DNA of 64,000 nt from Stieleria sp. JC731 (GCF_020966635.1 NZ_JAJKFQ010000011.1:1364001-1428000); one strand, 5' to 3'. Shown: positions 8,801 through 22,746, counted from the first letter of the stretch. The notes: generated by a model from the letters alone, not told the origin. A program made the numbers and translations.

Positions 8801-11800
8801 TTAGCCGAACAAAATTTGCGGCGAAGTGAGCATCGATATCGGACGGTGATTGATGCAACTAGTGCGATCACATGGGCCTGTCCGGCGTCGGGGTTGTACA
8901 TCGAGCCGCAGCTTTCTTGGATGCGATTTACTGGTCAAACGGTCGAAGAGTCGCTGGGCAGCGGTTGGCAGAATGCCGTGCATCCTGAGGACGTCGAAGA
9001 AGTCATTCGAGAGTGGAATGAATCAATTAAAACGTTTCGTCCGTTTCGAAGTGAACATCGAATTCGTCGGCGTGATGGCCAGTACCGTTGGATGAGCACT
9101 TCGATCGCACCGATTCCAACCGATAAAGGCGAAGTTAAAGAATGGTTCGGAATGTCATTCGATGTGACCGATCGGAAAAAGTCTGAGCAGTCATTGATTG
9201 ATCTAAATCGTCGTTTGGAGGTCGCGCAGCTCGCAGGCGGTGTCGGTGCATGGGAGTGGGATATCGACGCGGGCACGGTTCAGTGGTCAAACTCGCTTTT
9301 CGATGCACTCGGCTACGACAAGGATTCGTTCGACAATCGATATGAACAGATCATCGCGTTAATTCACCATGAAGATCGGTCGCGAGTCATCGGACATTTA
9401 AACCAAGTTGTAGCTGGTCATAAGTCGCGTTATCAAATCGAGCACCGTATTCTGCACCATGACGGTCACTTCGTTTGGCTAAGTGCGAGTGGGATTCCTA
9501 CGAAGGACACTTCGGGCCGCGTGGTCAGTATTTGTGGTGCGGCGATCAATATCACCGAACAAAAGCTATGGGAAACACATCTTCGCGATCGTGAGGCTTA
9601 CTTGCGACGCGTGCTGGATAACCAGCTCGCATTTGTGGCGTTGATGGATCCAGAGGGGACGACGCTTGAAGTCAGTCAATCGGCGCTCGATACAGTTGGG
9701 ATCGCTCGTGAGGACGCGATCGGGCGAAAGGAGTGGGATCAACCTTGGTGGAATTTTGATGAGGCATCACGGCAACAGATCCTACAAGATTACGACAATG
9801 TACGACGGGGAGCGATCATTCGCCGAGACGCAATTTGGTGGACCAACGACAACGAATCGCTTGAAGTGGAGTACATGTTGTCGCCGACGTATGACGACGA
9901 CGGAACACTTCGTCACGTGATCGCATCTGCCGTTGACATCAGTGATCGAAAACAAGCCGAATATCGAATGCGGCACAGCGAAGAGCGTTATCGGGCACTT
10001 ATCGATGCGACTGCGGAAATCGTCTGGACGACGACGGCAAGTGGTGAAGTCGAACTGGATTCACCGTCTTGGAGAGAATACACCGGCCAAACCTTTGAAC
10101 AATGGAAAGGGTGGGGATGGCTGGATGCGATTCATCCAGAGGACCGTGAAGTGACAGCCGAAAAATGGCGTCGAGCGGTGATCACCAAATCTGATTGCCG
10201 GATGGAATACCGCGTTCGGCATTGTTCGGGCGAATACCGGTGGACTGCAGTGCGCGCCGTTCCGGTGTTGCTAGACGACGGATCAGTTCGCGAATGGGTC
10301 GGTCTAAACGTCGACATTCAGCCACAGAAAAATGCCGAGGGACTGATCCGCAAGAGTGAAGGCCGACTTTCGAAAGCCATGGAAATTGCGAAGGCAGGTA
10401 GCTGGGAAGCAACTCCCGGGGCGAACGAATTTCGAGGGTCGGAACTGGCAATGCGTCTGTATGGTTTTGCCCCCGAAACTGAAACGACATTGGAAGATAT
10501 TCTGGCGGTCGTTCATCCAAATGATCAAGCAACCGTTCGCTTGGCTTTGAAAGAGTCTGCCGACACAGGTGTTTCTTTCAACGTCGAAATGCGAATCGTG
10601 CAGCCTGACGGAACAGTTCGCTGGGTTGCTTCTCATGCCGAGGTTGACCGAGGAAGCGAGCCACCACACCTGATGGGTTTCGTTCAAGACATCACGTCAC
10701 GCAAGCAGACTCAGCTGGAGTTGCTGGCAAGCGAACGTCGACTTGCCGCTGCACTTGAAGGCGGAAAGATGGGGCTGTGGGAATGGGATCTGCAGCGTGG
10801 AAGTTGTGTCTGGAATGATCGTGAGTATGAGATCTTTGGATTAGAGCCTGGCGATGGTGAAGTCGCGGTTTCAATATTCTTTGAACATGTCCATGAAGAA
10901 GATTCAGGTGAACTTCGTCGTGTGCTACGTCAAGTAACCGAAGACGCCCACGAGTTTTATCACGAGGCGAGGATTCGAAAGATCGATGGGCAAATTCGAT
11001 GGATCGCCTTTGCGGGTCAAGTCGAACGCAACGAGCAGGGAATTCCACTGCGATTGGTTGGTGTGAACTACGACATCACTGAACCGAAGATCGCATCAGA
11101 AGCTCTACGCGAATCGGATCGTCGAAAAGACGAGTTCTTGGCAACACTGGCGCACGAGCTTCGTAATCCTCTGGCTCCCTTGCGGTCTGGCCTTGAGATC
11201 ATTCGCACATCAGCGAACGATCCCGAGATGATTGCCGAAACTTTGCAAACGATGCATCGTCAGCTTTCGCATCTGGTCGCACTGGTGGACGACCTTTTGG
11301 ATGTCTCTCGGATTTCCAAAGGCAAGCTTCGTTTGCGCCGAGAGAATTTGCGGTTCTTTTCTGTTGTGAAAGACGCGATCGAGATTTCGCGACCAATGGT
11401 CGAGATTGCTGGGCATCGTTTCCACGTCGATTTGCCAGACAGGGATGCGATGCTTAATGGTGATCCCCACCGCCTTTCACAAATCCTTTCCAATCTGATC
11501 AACAACGCAGCGAAGTACACTCCATCTGGAGGCAATGTGACGGTGACAGCACGGATCGAGGATCGTGAAGCGGTCATCAGCGTGACGGATGATGGGATTG
11601 GGATCGAGTCAGATCAATTGGTAAAGGTCTTCACGATGTTCGCCCAAATCGAACGTGAGGAGTCGCTGGGGTATGCGGGGTTGGGGATTGGGCTCTCGCT
11701 GGTGGAGTCATTGGTGGAAATGCATGGGGGAAAGATCAGTGTTCTTAGTCCCGGAGCTGGCAAGGGAGCGACGTTCACGGTTCGATTGCCAATCGAAAGA

Positions 11801-12262
11801 GTGCTGGAGGAACCAGTTGTTGAACGTGGCGACAATCAGGAACAGATGCTCTCGACCCTGCGGCGTGTATCGAAGGTGCTTGTCGTTGATGACAACTATG
11901 CTGCGGCAAAAACACTGAGCATAGTGATCAAAAAGCTGGGCAATGACGTTCGCATCGCATCCGATGGTGTGGAAGGCGTTCAAGCAGCCGAGGAATTTAA
12001 GCCGGACCTTGTCATCATGGATATCGGAATGCCTGTCATGGATGGATATGCGGCAGCCAGGGCGATGCGAGCTGAATCTTGGGGGAAGAAAATGCTTCTC
12101 GTCGCGTTAACCGGATGGGGACAGGACGAAGACTTCCGAAAAACGAAGGAAGCAGGGTTCGATCAGCATCTAGTAAAGCCGATCGAACCGGAAGTTATTC
12201 ATCGACTTTTGTACGACTTGGGAAACAGTCATGAAGATCGACATGAGTCCGAACCAAACTAG
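5807..12262 (+). CDS. Giant CheB-CheR-PAS(x8) hybrid histidine kinase with receiver domain
   Basis: A 2151-residue cytoplasmic signalling protein; no membrane segment is visible. Domains in order: CheB-type methylesterase (about 30-205) with catalytic Ser40 (GIGASAGG), His67 (QHLDP) and Asp159 (GTGTDGT); CheR-type methyltransferase (about 235-495) with the SAM motif VWCAGCATGEEAYS and LCRNLLIYLE; a linker; a long Glu-rich coiled coil (about 677-765, NEELQSSNEELETSKEELQS); eight PAS domains (about 765-1760), several with PAC motifs; a histidine kinase with His1783 (LAHELRNPL), N-box (NLINNAAKY) and G-boxes (DDGIGI, GLGIGLSLV); and a receiver with phospho-acceptor Asp2072 (VIMDIGMPVMDG). All catalytic residues that I checked are present. 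No chemoreceptor, cheA or partner gene is adjacent, so the input and output are unknown. The long array of PAS domains suggests several signals are integrated. Confidence 0.93.
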   Translation: MNDLQSSADSSQSSSAKHEDLPASQESNKQRPIVVGIGASAGGLNALTGFLENIPDDPGVAFVIVQHLDPNHSSSLVDILRRRTKLPVNQVDQEMLVEVNQLYVIPPGRYLSIKDGRLQLSEPQDNRGSRMAIDYFFISLAEYSSESSIGIVLSGTGTDGTAGLREIKHYGGLTIVQEPNEAEHAGMPNSAIDAVHIDYVLPVNQIGFRLKRYVDFCRRYGPLSAQVASRSENADLAPVLDLIRRELKQDFRRYRKNTLLRRIQRRMGLLQLEELSDYVKVLDDNSAEREALRRDLLIGVTRFFRDQIAWQQLEQQLDVLVERASRQSPIRVWCAGCATGEEAYSIAMLLLEKTEGLGKDAPFQIFATDVAEDALQIARSGVYPEAIMKDVPLGRLRRFFNKEPGTYRISKQLRESVVFASQNVLAQPPFAKLDLVLCRNLLIYLEREAQDRVLDVFQFGLKEGGILFLGNTESVGRAADLFSPISKKLRLFRRTSVKSWPPVETGYESNQQPLLPNSDIGQVTQRQGRRESGLGACVQRQVLQQLDRAVAVVNEKGKLLFVEGCADLYLKLNTGELSTELPDLIEVSRRGIKAKLRDGVRKAWDSKHLIDIEGRVQRDGGFKRCHMRISRLLGRPEDPAVLIVFTPLENVVSKEALVFHESHDSLIDETVVSEHTMMELEHELATTREQLNSSIAELESANEALKASNEEAMTMNEELQSSNEELETSKEELQSLNEELTTLNNQLEIKVGELEESTNDLENIIASTDVPTIFLDSQFRIRRHTPSCVDLFRFIAGDLGRPLADISTRFEDPNLVDDAEKVLRDLRPRDRQIKSHDGNRWYHRRMLPYRTEDGRIQGVVMTFTEITDLLEAQQKAEQQLAQNKNIYSTAPIGLAFVDCDQRFISINERLASLSGLPAEAHLAQKIVSVMPTTFAEAISELCKRVLASGKPVIDSEVTGPSNASNDGRIFLTSCVPVNRPNGEIAGVNIVAQEITERKLAEQNLRRSEHRYRTVIDATSAITWACPASGLYIEPQLSWMRFTGQTVEESLGSGWQNAVHPEDVEEVIREWNESIKTFRPFRSEHRIRRRDGQYRWMSTSIAPIPTDKGEVKEWFGMSFDVTDRKKSEQSLIDLNRRLEVAQLAGGVGAWEWDIDAGTVQWSNSLFDALGYDKDSFDNRYEQIIALIHHEDRSRVIGHLNQVVAGHKSRYQIEHRILHHDGHFVWLSASGIPTKDTSGRVVSICGAAINITEQKLWETHLRDREAYLRRVLDNQLAFVALMDPEGTTLEVSQSALDTVGIAREDAIGRKEWDQPWWNFDEASRQQILQDYDNVRRGAIIRRDAIWWTNDNESLEVEYMLSPTYDDDGTLRHVIASAVDISDRKQAEYRMRHSEERYRALIDATAEIVWTTTASGEVELDSPSWREYTGQTFEQWKGWGWLDAIHPEDREVTAEKWRRAVITKSDCRMEYRVRHCSGEYRWTAVRAVPVLLDDGSVREWVGLNVDIQPQKNAEGLIRKSEGRLSKAMEIAKAGSWEATPGANEFRGSELAMRLYGFAPETETTLEDILAVVHPNDQATVRLALKESADTGVSFNVEMRIVQPDGTVRWVASHAEVDRGSEPPHLMGFVQDITSRKQTQLELLASERRLAAALEGGKMGLWEWDLQRGSCVWNDREYEIFGLEPGDGEVAVSIFFEHVHEEDSGELRRVLRQVTEDAHEFYHEARIRKIDGQIRWIAFAGQVERNEQGIPLRLVGVNYDITEPKIASEALRESDRRKDEFLATLAHELRNPLAPLRSGLEIIRTSANDPEMIAETLQTMHRQLSHLVALVDDLLDVSRISKGKLRLRRENLRFFSVVKDAIEISRPMVEIAGHRFHVDLPDRDAMLNGDPHRLSQILSNLINNAAKYTPSGGNVTVTARIEDREAVISVTDDGIGIESDQLVKVFTMFAQIEREESLGYAGLGIGLSLVESLVEMHGGKISVLSPGAGKGATFTVRLPIERVLEEPVVERGDNQEQMLSTLRRVSKVLVVDDNYAAAKTLSIVIKKLGNDVRIASDGVEGVQAAEEFKPDLVIMDIGMPVMDGYAAARAMRAESWGKKMLLVALTGWGQDEDFRKTKEAGFDQHLVKPIEPEVIHRLLYDLGNSHEDRHESEPN

Positions 12263-12305
12263 ACTTTGGAACCGCATCGATGTCTATCGACTGTCGTTTT
12301 GGCAA

Positions 12306-12347
12306 ATATAAAAAATGGCCCAGTTCGATATCCTCGGAACTGGGCCA
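12306..12347 (-). terminator. Rho-independent terminator of the isomerase-like gene
   Basis: An 11-bp perfect stem (tggcccagttc at 12316-12326 with gaactgggcca at 12337-12347) and a 10-base loop are followed on the minus strand by a T-rich run. It lies 29 bases beyond the stop codon of the minus-strand gene. Confidence 0.85.
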
Positions 12348-12375
12348 CGGAACACTTCGTTTGCTGAGCGGTAGG

Positions 12376-13254
12376 CTAAAGCTTTCCTAGGTATCCGATG
12401 CTTTCGCGTACACTTTCGAGCGGGTGCGGTGAGTGATCTTGTTCGACGTGGCAATGTGCGACACCGGCTTTTTCGGCTGCGGCCAAGATGGGTTCCATTT
12501 TGATGACCCCGTTGCCCAATTCTTTGAAGGCTTCTTTAGGGATCCCATCGAACTTCGGTGTTTTGACCGTTGCGTCGAGATCTTTTAGGTGCAATTGAGA
12601 TACACGTCCGCCTAGATCTCCGATTAACTTCGACGGATCAACTCCGGCAACGGCGACCCAGAACACGTCCACTTCGAATTTCATGTGTTCTGAGAATCGA
12701 TCTTTGAAGATGTCGTAGCCAGTGGTCCCACCATCATGAGGTTCAAACTCGAAGGCGTGATTGTGATACGACAGTTGGATTCCAGCTTTTGAAGCCTTCT
12801 CGGCAGCGGCGTTACAGCGATCGGCGACCATCTTGTATTTGTCGAGCGAGTCTCGCATGTCACCCGAAAGGTATGGAACGACAAGATGGCTTAGGCCATG
12901 CTCGTGAGCTTTTTCGAGCAACGCATCAAATGGTTGAACACCTTTCCGATCTGGATGGAAGATGCCGTCGGTATTGCAGTGCGACGAGTTGACTTTCATG
13001 CCATTGGCTTTGGCTTCGCGAATCATGTCATCGGCACCAGGGAAGCCGTAGGGTTCCACCTGTTGGTATCCAGCTTCGGCGACGGCTTTCAGCGTTCCTG
13101 CAACGTCTTTGCCAATCTCGTTTCTTAGCGTGTAAAGCTGGATGCCGATGTTCTTGCGGTATTGATTGTCGGCATCAAGCGCGAGCAGCCAGTTTGGTTT
13201 GGCGATCAATGTGGAGATTGCGGCGCCCGCGGCAATAAATTGACGACGTTTCAT
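12376..13254 (-). CDS. Exported sugar phosphate isomerase/epimerase-like TIM-barrel protein
   Basis: A 292-residue protein of the xylose-isomerase-like TIM-barrel (AP endonuclease 2) family. It begins MKRRQFIAAGAA, a twin-arginine type signal, so it is probably exported folded. Strand-end residues that normally bind a divalent metal are visible: a Glu in QQVEPYGF, Asn-His in LSYHNHAFEFE, Asp in FEVDVFW, His in SQLHLKD and Glu at AHCHVEQDHS. The family acts on sugars such as inositol or ketohexose derivatives, and planctomycetes encode many exported members thought to act on polysaccharide breakdown products. The substrate cannot be read from the sequence. It is a single gene with its own terminator, convergent with the giant kinase gene. 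Confidence 0.88.
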   Translation of the reverse strand: MKRRQFIAAGAAISTLIAKPNWLLALDADNQYRKNIGIQLYTLRNEIGKDVAGTLKAVAEAGYQQVEPYGFPGADDMIREAKANGMKVNSSHCNTDGIFHPDRKGVQPFDALLEKAHEHGLSHLVVPYLSGDMRDSLDKYKMVADRCNAAAEKASKAGIQLSYHNHAFEFEPHDGGTTGYDIFKDRFSEHMKFEVDVFWVAVAGVDPSKLIGDLGGRVSQLHLKDLDATVKTPKFDGIPKEAFKELGNGVIKMEPILAAAEKAGVAHCHVEQDHSPHPLESVRESIGYLGKL

Positions 13255-13350
13255 TTGGAGAAGCCAATTGGAGGGAATGGATTAGTGAAGGAATAATTGT
13301 AGTCGATTGGCGATTTGTCAGTTTCGCAATAGAAAATCGTTCTTGCGTTT

Positions 13351-14532
13351 TCAGTCGATTGGCACGGCATCAAGCATCGCCACCGACTCGGTCACTCGGC
13401 GTTCAAGCTCTTTTCGAAATTCGCGAATGTCGGAGCCTCGGGTCTGCGTCAACATAATCCCAATCGTATCTTGTTCGAAATCGATCCAGACGTTCGTACC
13501 GCTTGATCCGGTATGGCTGTAGCGAGCTGGGTTTCCAAAGTCATCACGCCGACGAATAAACATGCCGCCTTTGGCTGCATAGCCGATTTCATGTTCGGTC
13601 ACGAAGTGCGTGTGACTTTCTTTGGACAGATACGTCCCCCCATCATGTCGTCCCCCGTTGCGAATCATCAGCAACCATGTCAGCAGATCTGGTGCACTCG
13701 AGATGATCGATCCACCGGAGGAACTGTAACGGTTCGCTTCCGGAACGGGACGCTCGTTGGACCGGAACAGTTTTCCACTCTTTGCCCCTCGGTAGTATCT
13801 GGTAGCTGGTTGGACGTCCAGGCTTTCAAGTGCTGACCGGTCGCGATAGTACGTTGCTGTTAGGCCTAACGGGGCACAGAAATACTCCTGAAGCATTTCG
13901 TTGCGAGTGCGTTCTGTGACGACTTCGCCAACGCGAGCTGCGACCTCGGTGCCGATGCCACTGTAAGCGAACTTTTCGCCGGGCTGATGTTTAAACGGAA
14001 AGTCATCTGCGATTCGCTTGACAACGTATTCCAAGCTCTGATCGGCTGTCCAAGATTGGTACCAGACACGTCCATCAGCCGCTTCATCCGGACGAATTCC
14101 TGAGGTGTGTGTGATCAACTCCGTCGTCGTCGGCGAGCGATCAAGGAGTGCACCCGATTCCAGCCGACATGATGAGAACTCTGGAAGATATTCCGCGATC
14201 GGCGCATCGAGATCTAGCTTATCTTGATCAACAAGATGGTGAAGGAGTGTCGAAAGGATTGGCTTACTGATCGAAGCGATGACGACCGGGGTGTCGATTT
14301 CAAAAGGACGATGGCTTTCTCGGTCTGCATATCCAAATGCAACCTGATGCACCACCTTCCCGCCGTGATAGACCAGCAAACACCCGCCTGCGACTTTGCC
14401 ATCGTCGACGGCCTTTTGTGTGAAGCGATCGATCGAGTCAAAGGGAGTTTCTGATTGCGCCGTGTCTGTCCATGAACACATCAATGGCAAAGCAATCGCC
14501 AGCGCCGCGATCTTCAATGAAACTAGGTGCAT
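13351..14532 (-). CDS. Exported beta-lactamase-like serine hydrolase
   Basis: A class C beta-lactamase/esterase-like protein of the penicillin-binding fold. I start it at ATG 14532 (393 residues), which opens directly into a signal peptide (LKIAALAIALPLMCSWTDTAQSE). The longer frame to 14694 adds 54 residues that would run into the upstream terminator hairpin. The catalytic set is visible: Ser87-x-x-Lys90 (ASISKP), Tyr190 (FAYSGIG) and a His-Thr-Gly box at about 340-342 (YSHTGSSG). Such enzymes hydrolyse esters, D-amino-acid peptides or beta-lactams; the family name does not imply resistance. It is expected in the periplasm. It stands behind the gltD terminator, so it probably has its own promoter. 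Confidence 0.88.
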   Translation of the reverse strand: MHLVSLKIAALAIALPLMCSWTDTAQSETPFDSIDRFTQKAVDDGKVAGGCLLVYHGGKVVHQVAFGYADRESHRPFEIDTPVVIASISKPILSTLLHHLVDQDKLDLDAPIAEYLPEFSSCRLESGALLDRSPTTTELITHTSGIRPDEAADGRVWYQSWTADQSLEYVVKRIADDFPFKHQPGEKFAYSGIGTEVAARVGEVVTERTRNEMLQEYFCAPLGLTATYYRDRSALESLDVQPATRYYRGAKSGKLFRSNERPVPEANRYSSSGGSIISSAPDLLTWLLMIRNGGRHDGGTYLSKESHTHFVTEHEIGYAAKGGMFIRRRDDFGNPARYSHTGSSGTNVWIDFEQDTIGIMLTQTRGSDIREFRKELERRVTESVAMLDAVPID

Positions 14533-14625
14533 CGGATGCTCAGATTGCGCTGCGGGGTCGATCGCTTTAGGGCAAGATCTTGCCTTCCCGAACCACTTCG
14601 GTTGTGTTTCAAATGAAGCGTGCGA

Positions 14626-14684
14626 CATAAAAAACAAAACGCAGAGCCTCAGGAGATGGATGGCTCTCTCCGTCGGCTCTGCGT
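14626..14684 (-). terminator. Terminator of the lysR-gltB-gltD operon
   Basis: A 10-bp perfect stem (acgcagagcc at 14639-14648 with ggctctgcgt at 14675-14684) is followed on the minus strand by a T-rich run (tttgttttttat). It lies 31 bases after the gltD stop. Confidence 0.85.
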
Positions 14685-14714
14685 TGTTGTGCACGCTATA
14701 TCGTTTCGATCGAC

Positions 14715-16214
14715 TTAGACTTGCATGGTGGTGCCCATGGTAATCCCCGGGGCGGGCAATTGGCTTTCACCTTGCAAATATTGATCAATTGCACGGGCCG
14801 CTCCGCGACCTTCGTTAATCGCCCAAACGACCAGACTTTGTCCGCGACGGCAGTCACCTGCGGCGAAGACCTTGTCGATGTTCGTCGCAAACTTGCCATG
14901 TTCGGCTTTAAAGTTGCTTCGTGGATCGGTTTCCAATCCCAGCGACTCGGCGACGTACTGTTCCGGACCTAGAAAGCCCATCGACAATAGGATCAATTGA
15001 GCGGGCCATTCTTTTTCAGAGCCGGCAACTTCTGACATTTGCCATTTGCCTGCTTCATCTTTGGTCCATTCGACTTCGACAGTCTTGATCCCGGAAAGAT
15101 TTCCGTCAGCGTCTTTCACGAATTCCTTGCTGAGGATTTGGTATTCGCGTGGATCACGGCCGAACTTTGCTTCTGCCTCTTCGTGACCGTAGTCAACTCG
15201 GAAGATGCGAGGCCATTCGGGCCATGGGTTTTCGGGAGCCCGGTCTGCCGGTGGTTTGGGAAGCAATTCGAAGTTCACAACACTGCGGCAACCGTGTCGC
15301 AAGCTTGTCGCGATACAGTCGGTGCCGGTGTCACCACCACCGATGACGATGACGTCTTTGCCCTCGGCGCTGATGAAGGTATCACCGATCTTGTCGCCAT
15401 GAACCGATTGCTTGGTATTGGCGGTCAGGAATTCCATTGCCAGATGGATCCCTTTCGCGTCGCGATTACCGATGGGCAAGTCGCGCGCTTTGGTCGCGCC
15501 GCAAGCCAACAGTACCGCATCGTATTCGTTGACCAATTCCTTCGGGTCGACATCCTTTCCAACGTTGACGCCGGTTTTGAAAGTCACGCCCTCTTGGGTC
15601 ATTTTGTCGATACGACGCTGAACCGCTTCTTTGGACAACTTCATGTTCGGGATGCCGTATTGCAGCAGTCCACCAGGACGATCGGCACGTTCCAATACGG
15701 TGACCGTGTGTCCGGCCTTGTTCAGCTGATCCGCAGCAGCCAGTCCCGAAGGACCGCTGCCGACAATGACGACGCTCTTATCGGTTCTTGACTTTGGCGG
15801 TTCGGGAACAATCCAACCCTCTTCCCATGCCCGGTCAACGATCGCGTTCTCGATATTCTTGATCGTCACCGGCGGGTTGGTGATTCCAAGAACACATGAG
15901 CCCTCGCAAGGCGCTGGGCATGTCCGGCCAGTGAACTCAGGGAAGTTGTTGGTCTTGTGTAGACGTTCGATCGCCTCTTTCCAGCGATTGTTGTAAACCA
16001 AGTCATTCCACTCGGGAATCAAGTTGTCGATCGGACATCCGGTTGCCGATTGGCAAAACGGAACGCCACAGTCCATGCAGCGAGCACCCTGTTCACGCAG
16101 GTGATCAACTTTGTGCTCGGTGTAGATTTCGTCGTAGTCGTTCAAACGAACAACTGGAAGACGCCAAGGTACTTTTTTACGATCGAACTCTTTGAATCCA
16201 GTTGGCTTACCCAT
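14715..16214 (-). CDS. gltD: Glutamate synthase small subunit
   Basis: The 499-residue beta subunit passes electrons from NAD(P)H to the large subunit for reductive amination of 2-oxoglutarate with glutamine. The N-terminal ferredoxin-like part has two cysteine groups, Cys46/49/54/60 and Cys99/103/107, for [4Fe-4S] clusters. An FAD-binding site follows at 152-157 (GSGPSG) with the family motif [15 protein letters not shown], then a second nucleotide site at 291-296 (GGGDTG). Length is normal for the family. It lies 61 bases behind gltB in the same direction and ends at a strong terminator. The arrangement lysR-gltB-gltD points to a cytoplasmic GS-GOGAT route for ammonia assimilation. Confidence 0.96.
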   Translation of the reverse strand: MGKPTGFKEFDRKKVPWRLPVVRLNDYDEIYTEHKVDHLREQGARCMDCGVPFCQSATGCPIDNLIPEWNDLVYNNRWKEAIERLHKTNNFPEFTGRTCPAPCEGSCVLGITNPPVTIKNIENAIVDRAWEEGWIVPEPPKSRTDKSVVIVGSGPSGLAAADQLNKAGHTVTVLERADRPGGLLQYGIPNMKLSKEAVQRRIDKMTQEGVTFKTGVNVGKDVDPKELVNEYDAVLLACGATKARDLPIGNRDAKGIHLAMEFLTANTKQSVHGDKIGDTFISAEGKDVIVIGGGDTGTDCIATSLRHGCRSVVNFELLPKPPADRAPENPWPEWPRIFRVDYGHEEAEAKFGRDPREYQILSKEFVKDADGNLSGIKTVEVEWTKDEAGKWQMSEVAGSEKEWPAQLILLSMGFLGPEQYVAESLGLETDPRSNFKAEHGKFATNIDKVFAAGDCRRGQSLVVWAINEGRGAARAIDQYLQGESQLPAPGITMGTTMQV

Positions 16215-16275
16215 TTCAGTCTCTTCTATTTCGGTGGTCGTTGTATTGTGAAGTCATTGATCGAACGAGCGATGG

Positions 16276-20853
<4,578 letters not shown>

Positions 20854-20900
20854 GAAAGAGAACTTTGGGGAACGGAGGAATGATGAGAAGCTTTATATGG

Positions 20901-21872
20901 TTAGGCGACGATCGACGTTTGATTGTCGATCGACGAGTCGGAGGTTGTCTTTCGATGACTGCCGCTGCTGCGTTTCTCTCGATCCGGCTCAAGAGGACGT
21001 CCTAGCAACATCGAACCAAATTCATAACCGGCTCGACTGGGGCGATCGGATCTCCGAAAGATAATTCCCAGCGGACGAGTCATGCTTAACGCGCGGCAGG
21101 CTACAACACGTAGCGCGCCATTTGCCGCTTCGCGACGAATGACCGCTTCGGGTAGGAAGCCTGCACTTTCGTTGACTTGGATTGCACGGACGATCGAGTC
21201 GGCGTTGTCGAATTCGTTTTGAAAATCAACGCGGACGCCTGCCCTTCGCAAAACCGAATCGATCATTTGGCGAAGTTCCAGAGATGATTCGAATCCGACC
21301 ATCTCGACACCATCGAGATCCTTCGGTTTTACTTCCGTGCATTTGGCTAGTGGGTGACCGGGAGCACAAACCAATCGAATGGGCTCCTTCTGCCATGCCA
21401 CCGAGACGATTTCTTTGCTCGATCGCGGAAAGCTGACCAAGCCCAATTCGGCATGCCCGGCGATGACCTCTTTGATGACGCCTTCGTTGCTGCCGTAATG
21501 GGTTCGAACTTCGATGTCCGGATACAGCCGCGCGAATTCTTCTTTCGCATCAGGCATGTAACTGAGGCCAATCGAGTAAATCGCGGCAATGGGTAACTGA
21601 CCTGTCAAACCACGGCCCGCCGATGAAACCTCTTCGGCCAAGCGATGGTAGCGTCCTAAAATATCGACCAATCCGGTGTGAAAAACATCACCAGCATTGG
21701 TCAGGGACAACGGACGCGTCGAGCGGTCAATCAATTGCACACCCATCTGCTGCTCCAAATGATGCACCGCCTGGCTGACAGCGCTTTGGCTGACACCATA
21801 GGTCTCCGCAGCTTTCGAAAAGCTACGTCGGCGTGCGATCTCGCAGAAGATTTCGAGCGTGCGAAGCTGCAA
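20901..21872 (-). CDS. LysR-family regulator, probable regulator of gltBD
   Basis: A 323-residue LysR-type factor. The N-terminal winged helix (about 1-60) reads MQLRTLEIFCEIARRRSFSK and SQSAVSQAVHHLEQQ, then the periplasmic-binding-protein-like effector domain covers about 90-295. The last 25 residues are a polar, Ser-rich tail beyond the usual end. The start is a TTG at 21872: it gives exactly the family N-terminus and has ggtga at good spacing. The gene is the first of a run with gltB (47 bases apart) and gltD, unlike the divergent layout of GltC in Bacillus, but a role in controlling glutamate synthase is the obvious inference. A T-N11-A box next to the start suggests autoregulation. Confidence 0.9.
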   Translation of the reverse strand: MQLRTLEIFCEIARRRSFSKAAETYGVSQSAVSQAVHHLEQQMGVQLIDRSTRPLSLTNAGDVFHTGLVDILGRYHRLAEEVSSAGRGLTGQLPIAAIYSIGLSYMPDAKEEFARLYPDIEVRTHYGSNEGVIKEVIAGHAELGLVSFPRSSKEIVSVAWQKEPIRLVCAPGHPLAKCTEVKPKDLDGVEMVGFESSLELRQMIDSVLRRAGVRVDFQNEFDNADSIVRAIQVNESAGFLPEAVIRREAANGALRVVACRALSMTRPLGIIFRRSDRPSRAGYEFGSMLLGRPLEPDREKRSSGSHRKTTSDSSIDNQTSIVA

Positions 21873-21883
21873 AGCGATTCACC

Positions 21884-21898
21884 ATTAGTAAAGCTAAT
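21884..21898 (-). promoter_or_regulatory. LysR-type T-N11-A operator
   Basis: The sequence attagtaaagctaat is a perfect 5-bp dyad with a 5-base spacer and contains the T-N11-A pattern that LysR proteins bind. It lies 12-26 bases upstream of the lysR start codon, where a bound regulator would block its own transcription or leader. Confidence 0.6.
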
Positions 21899-22373
21899 AC
21901 TGCAAAAGCCGGATATTAAGCACCGGCGAATGCGGAATGTAGTAGGTCTGGACTTTTCGTCAAGCCACCAGGCTTCTGGCGGGGGTGCACCGGCAATAAA
22001 GGCGAGTAAATGCACGCAATCGCGGGGATAATGAGCTGCATCAGGCTCTGAGGAGGACTCCGTTTCGCTAGCTCGGTGCGAATGGGCTGCCCTGAGTCGT
22101 GCTAAACGTCTGATCAGACGCTCTAAGGAGTTGCATTCGGGGCATCATTCCGCCGTGGCTGGCGGCAATCTCAGGTCAAGATCGTCCGCCCCTTGCAGCG
22201 GCGCCCCTTGACGATTGAAGGGGCCGTGAGGCCTACACGGCGACAACAACAGACGTTCAATCTGTCGATGTCGCTTGGTCGATACCTAATCCAATGCCAG
22301 TTTCTGGCTAACCAATTCCGGGACGGAGTTCCGGATGAATCCATTCCTCCCCCTTTGTCTGGAGCCCTGTGCT
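21899..22373. other. Intergenic region between lysR and a small membrane-protein gene
   Basis: This gap of about 0.5 kb lies between two divergent genes. It holds a perfect 14-bp palindrome, cgtctgatcagacg, at 22107-22120, which could be an operator. No coding frame with a convincing start or domain is seen, and no promoter is clear. Confidence 0.45.
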
Positions 22374-22631
22374 ATGTGGCGTTCGTTCTTCATTGCCTTG
22401 GGCATCATGGCCATCATCGTTGGGCTAGAGTCGCTCGTTATTGAAAGTGCCGACTTCTATTCCAATCGCGGGTCGAGCCCAAAGGAACTGTTGGATCCTT
22501 CTTCGATTCCCGGTCAATCGACGACCACATGGAAGCCAAAAGAGTGGTTTCCATGGTTGGTATTGAGTGTCGGATCCTTGATCGTGATTTACTCGTTCAC
22601 GCTGCCCAAACGTTTCCAAGCTGCCGGATAA
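22374..22631 (+). CDS. Small conserved membrane protein with two transmembrane segments
   Basis: An 85-residue inner-membrane protein starting MWRSFFIALGIMAIIVGLESL. I chose ATG 22374 because ggag lies at suitable spacing and the N-terminus becomes a clean hydrophobic segment; the longer frame from 22335 adds 13 residues. Two membrane helices are visible (about 3-20 and 57-75), separated by a polar loop with Ser, Pro and a TWKPKEWFPW motif, and it ends in KRFQAAG. This pattern is familiar from planctomycete genomes, where the function is unknown. A strong terminator follows, so it is transcribed alone. Confidence 0.8.
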   Translation: MWRSFFIALGIMAIIVGLESLVIESADFYSNRGSSPKELLDPSSIPGQSTTTWKPKEWFPWLVLSVGSLIVIYSFTLPKRFQAAG

Positions 22632-22696
22632 ATCCAGCGAACGGATGAATCACTGGCGAGTACGAAAGCCAAGACGGACTCGTGATATACCTTTTG

Positions 22697-22746
22697 ATCG
22701 CGTGAGAGCATGCCCACAAGGATCGCTCTCACGCGATTTTTTTTGG
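22697..22746 (+). terminator. Rho-independent terminator of the small membrane-protein gene
   Basis: A 13-bp perfect stem (atcgcgtgagagc at 22697-22709 with gctctcacgcgat at 22725-22737) is followed by a run of ten T bases on the plus strand. Confidence 0.92.
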
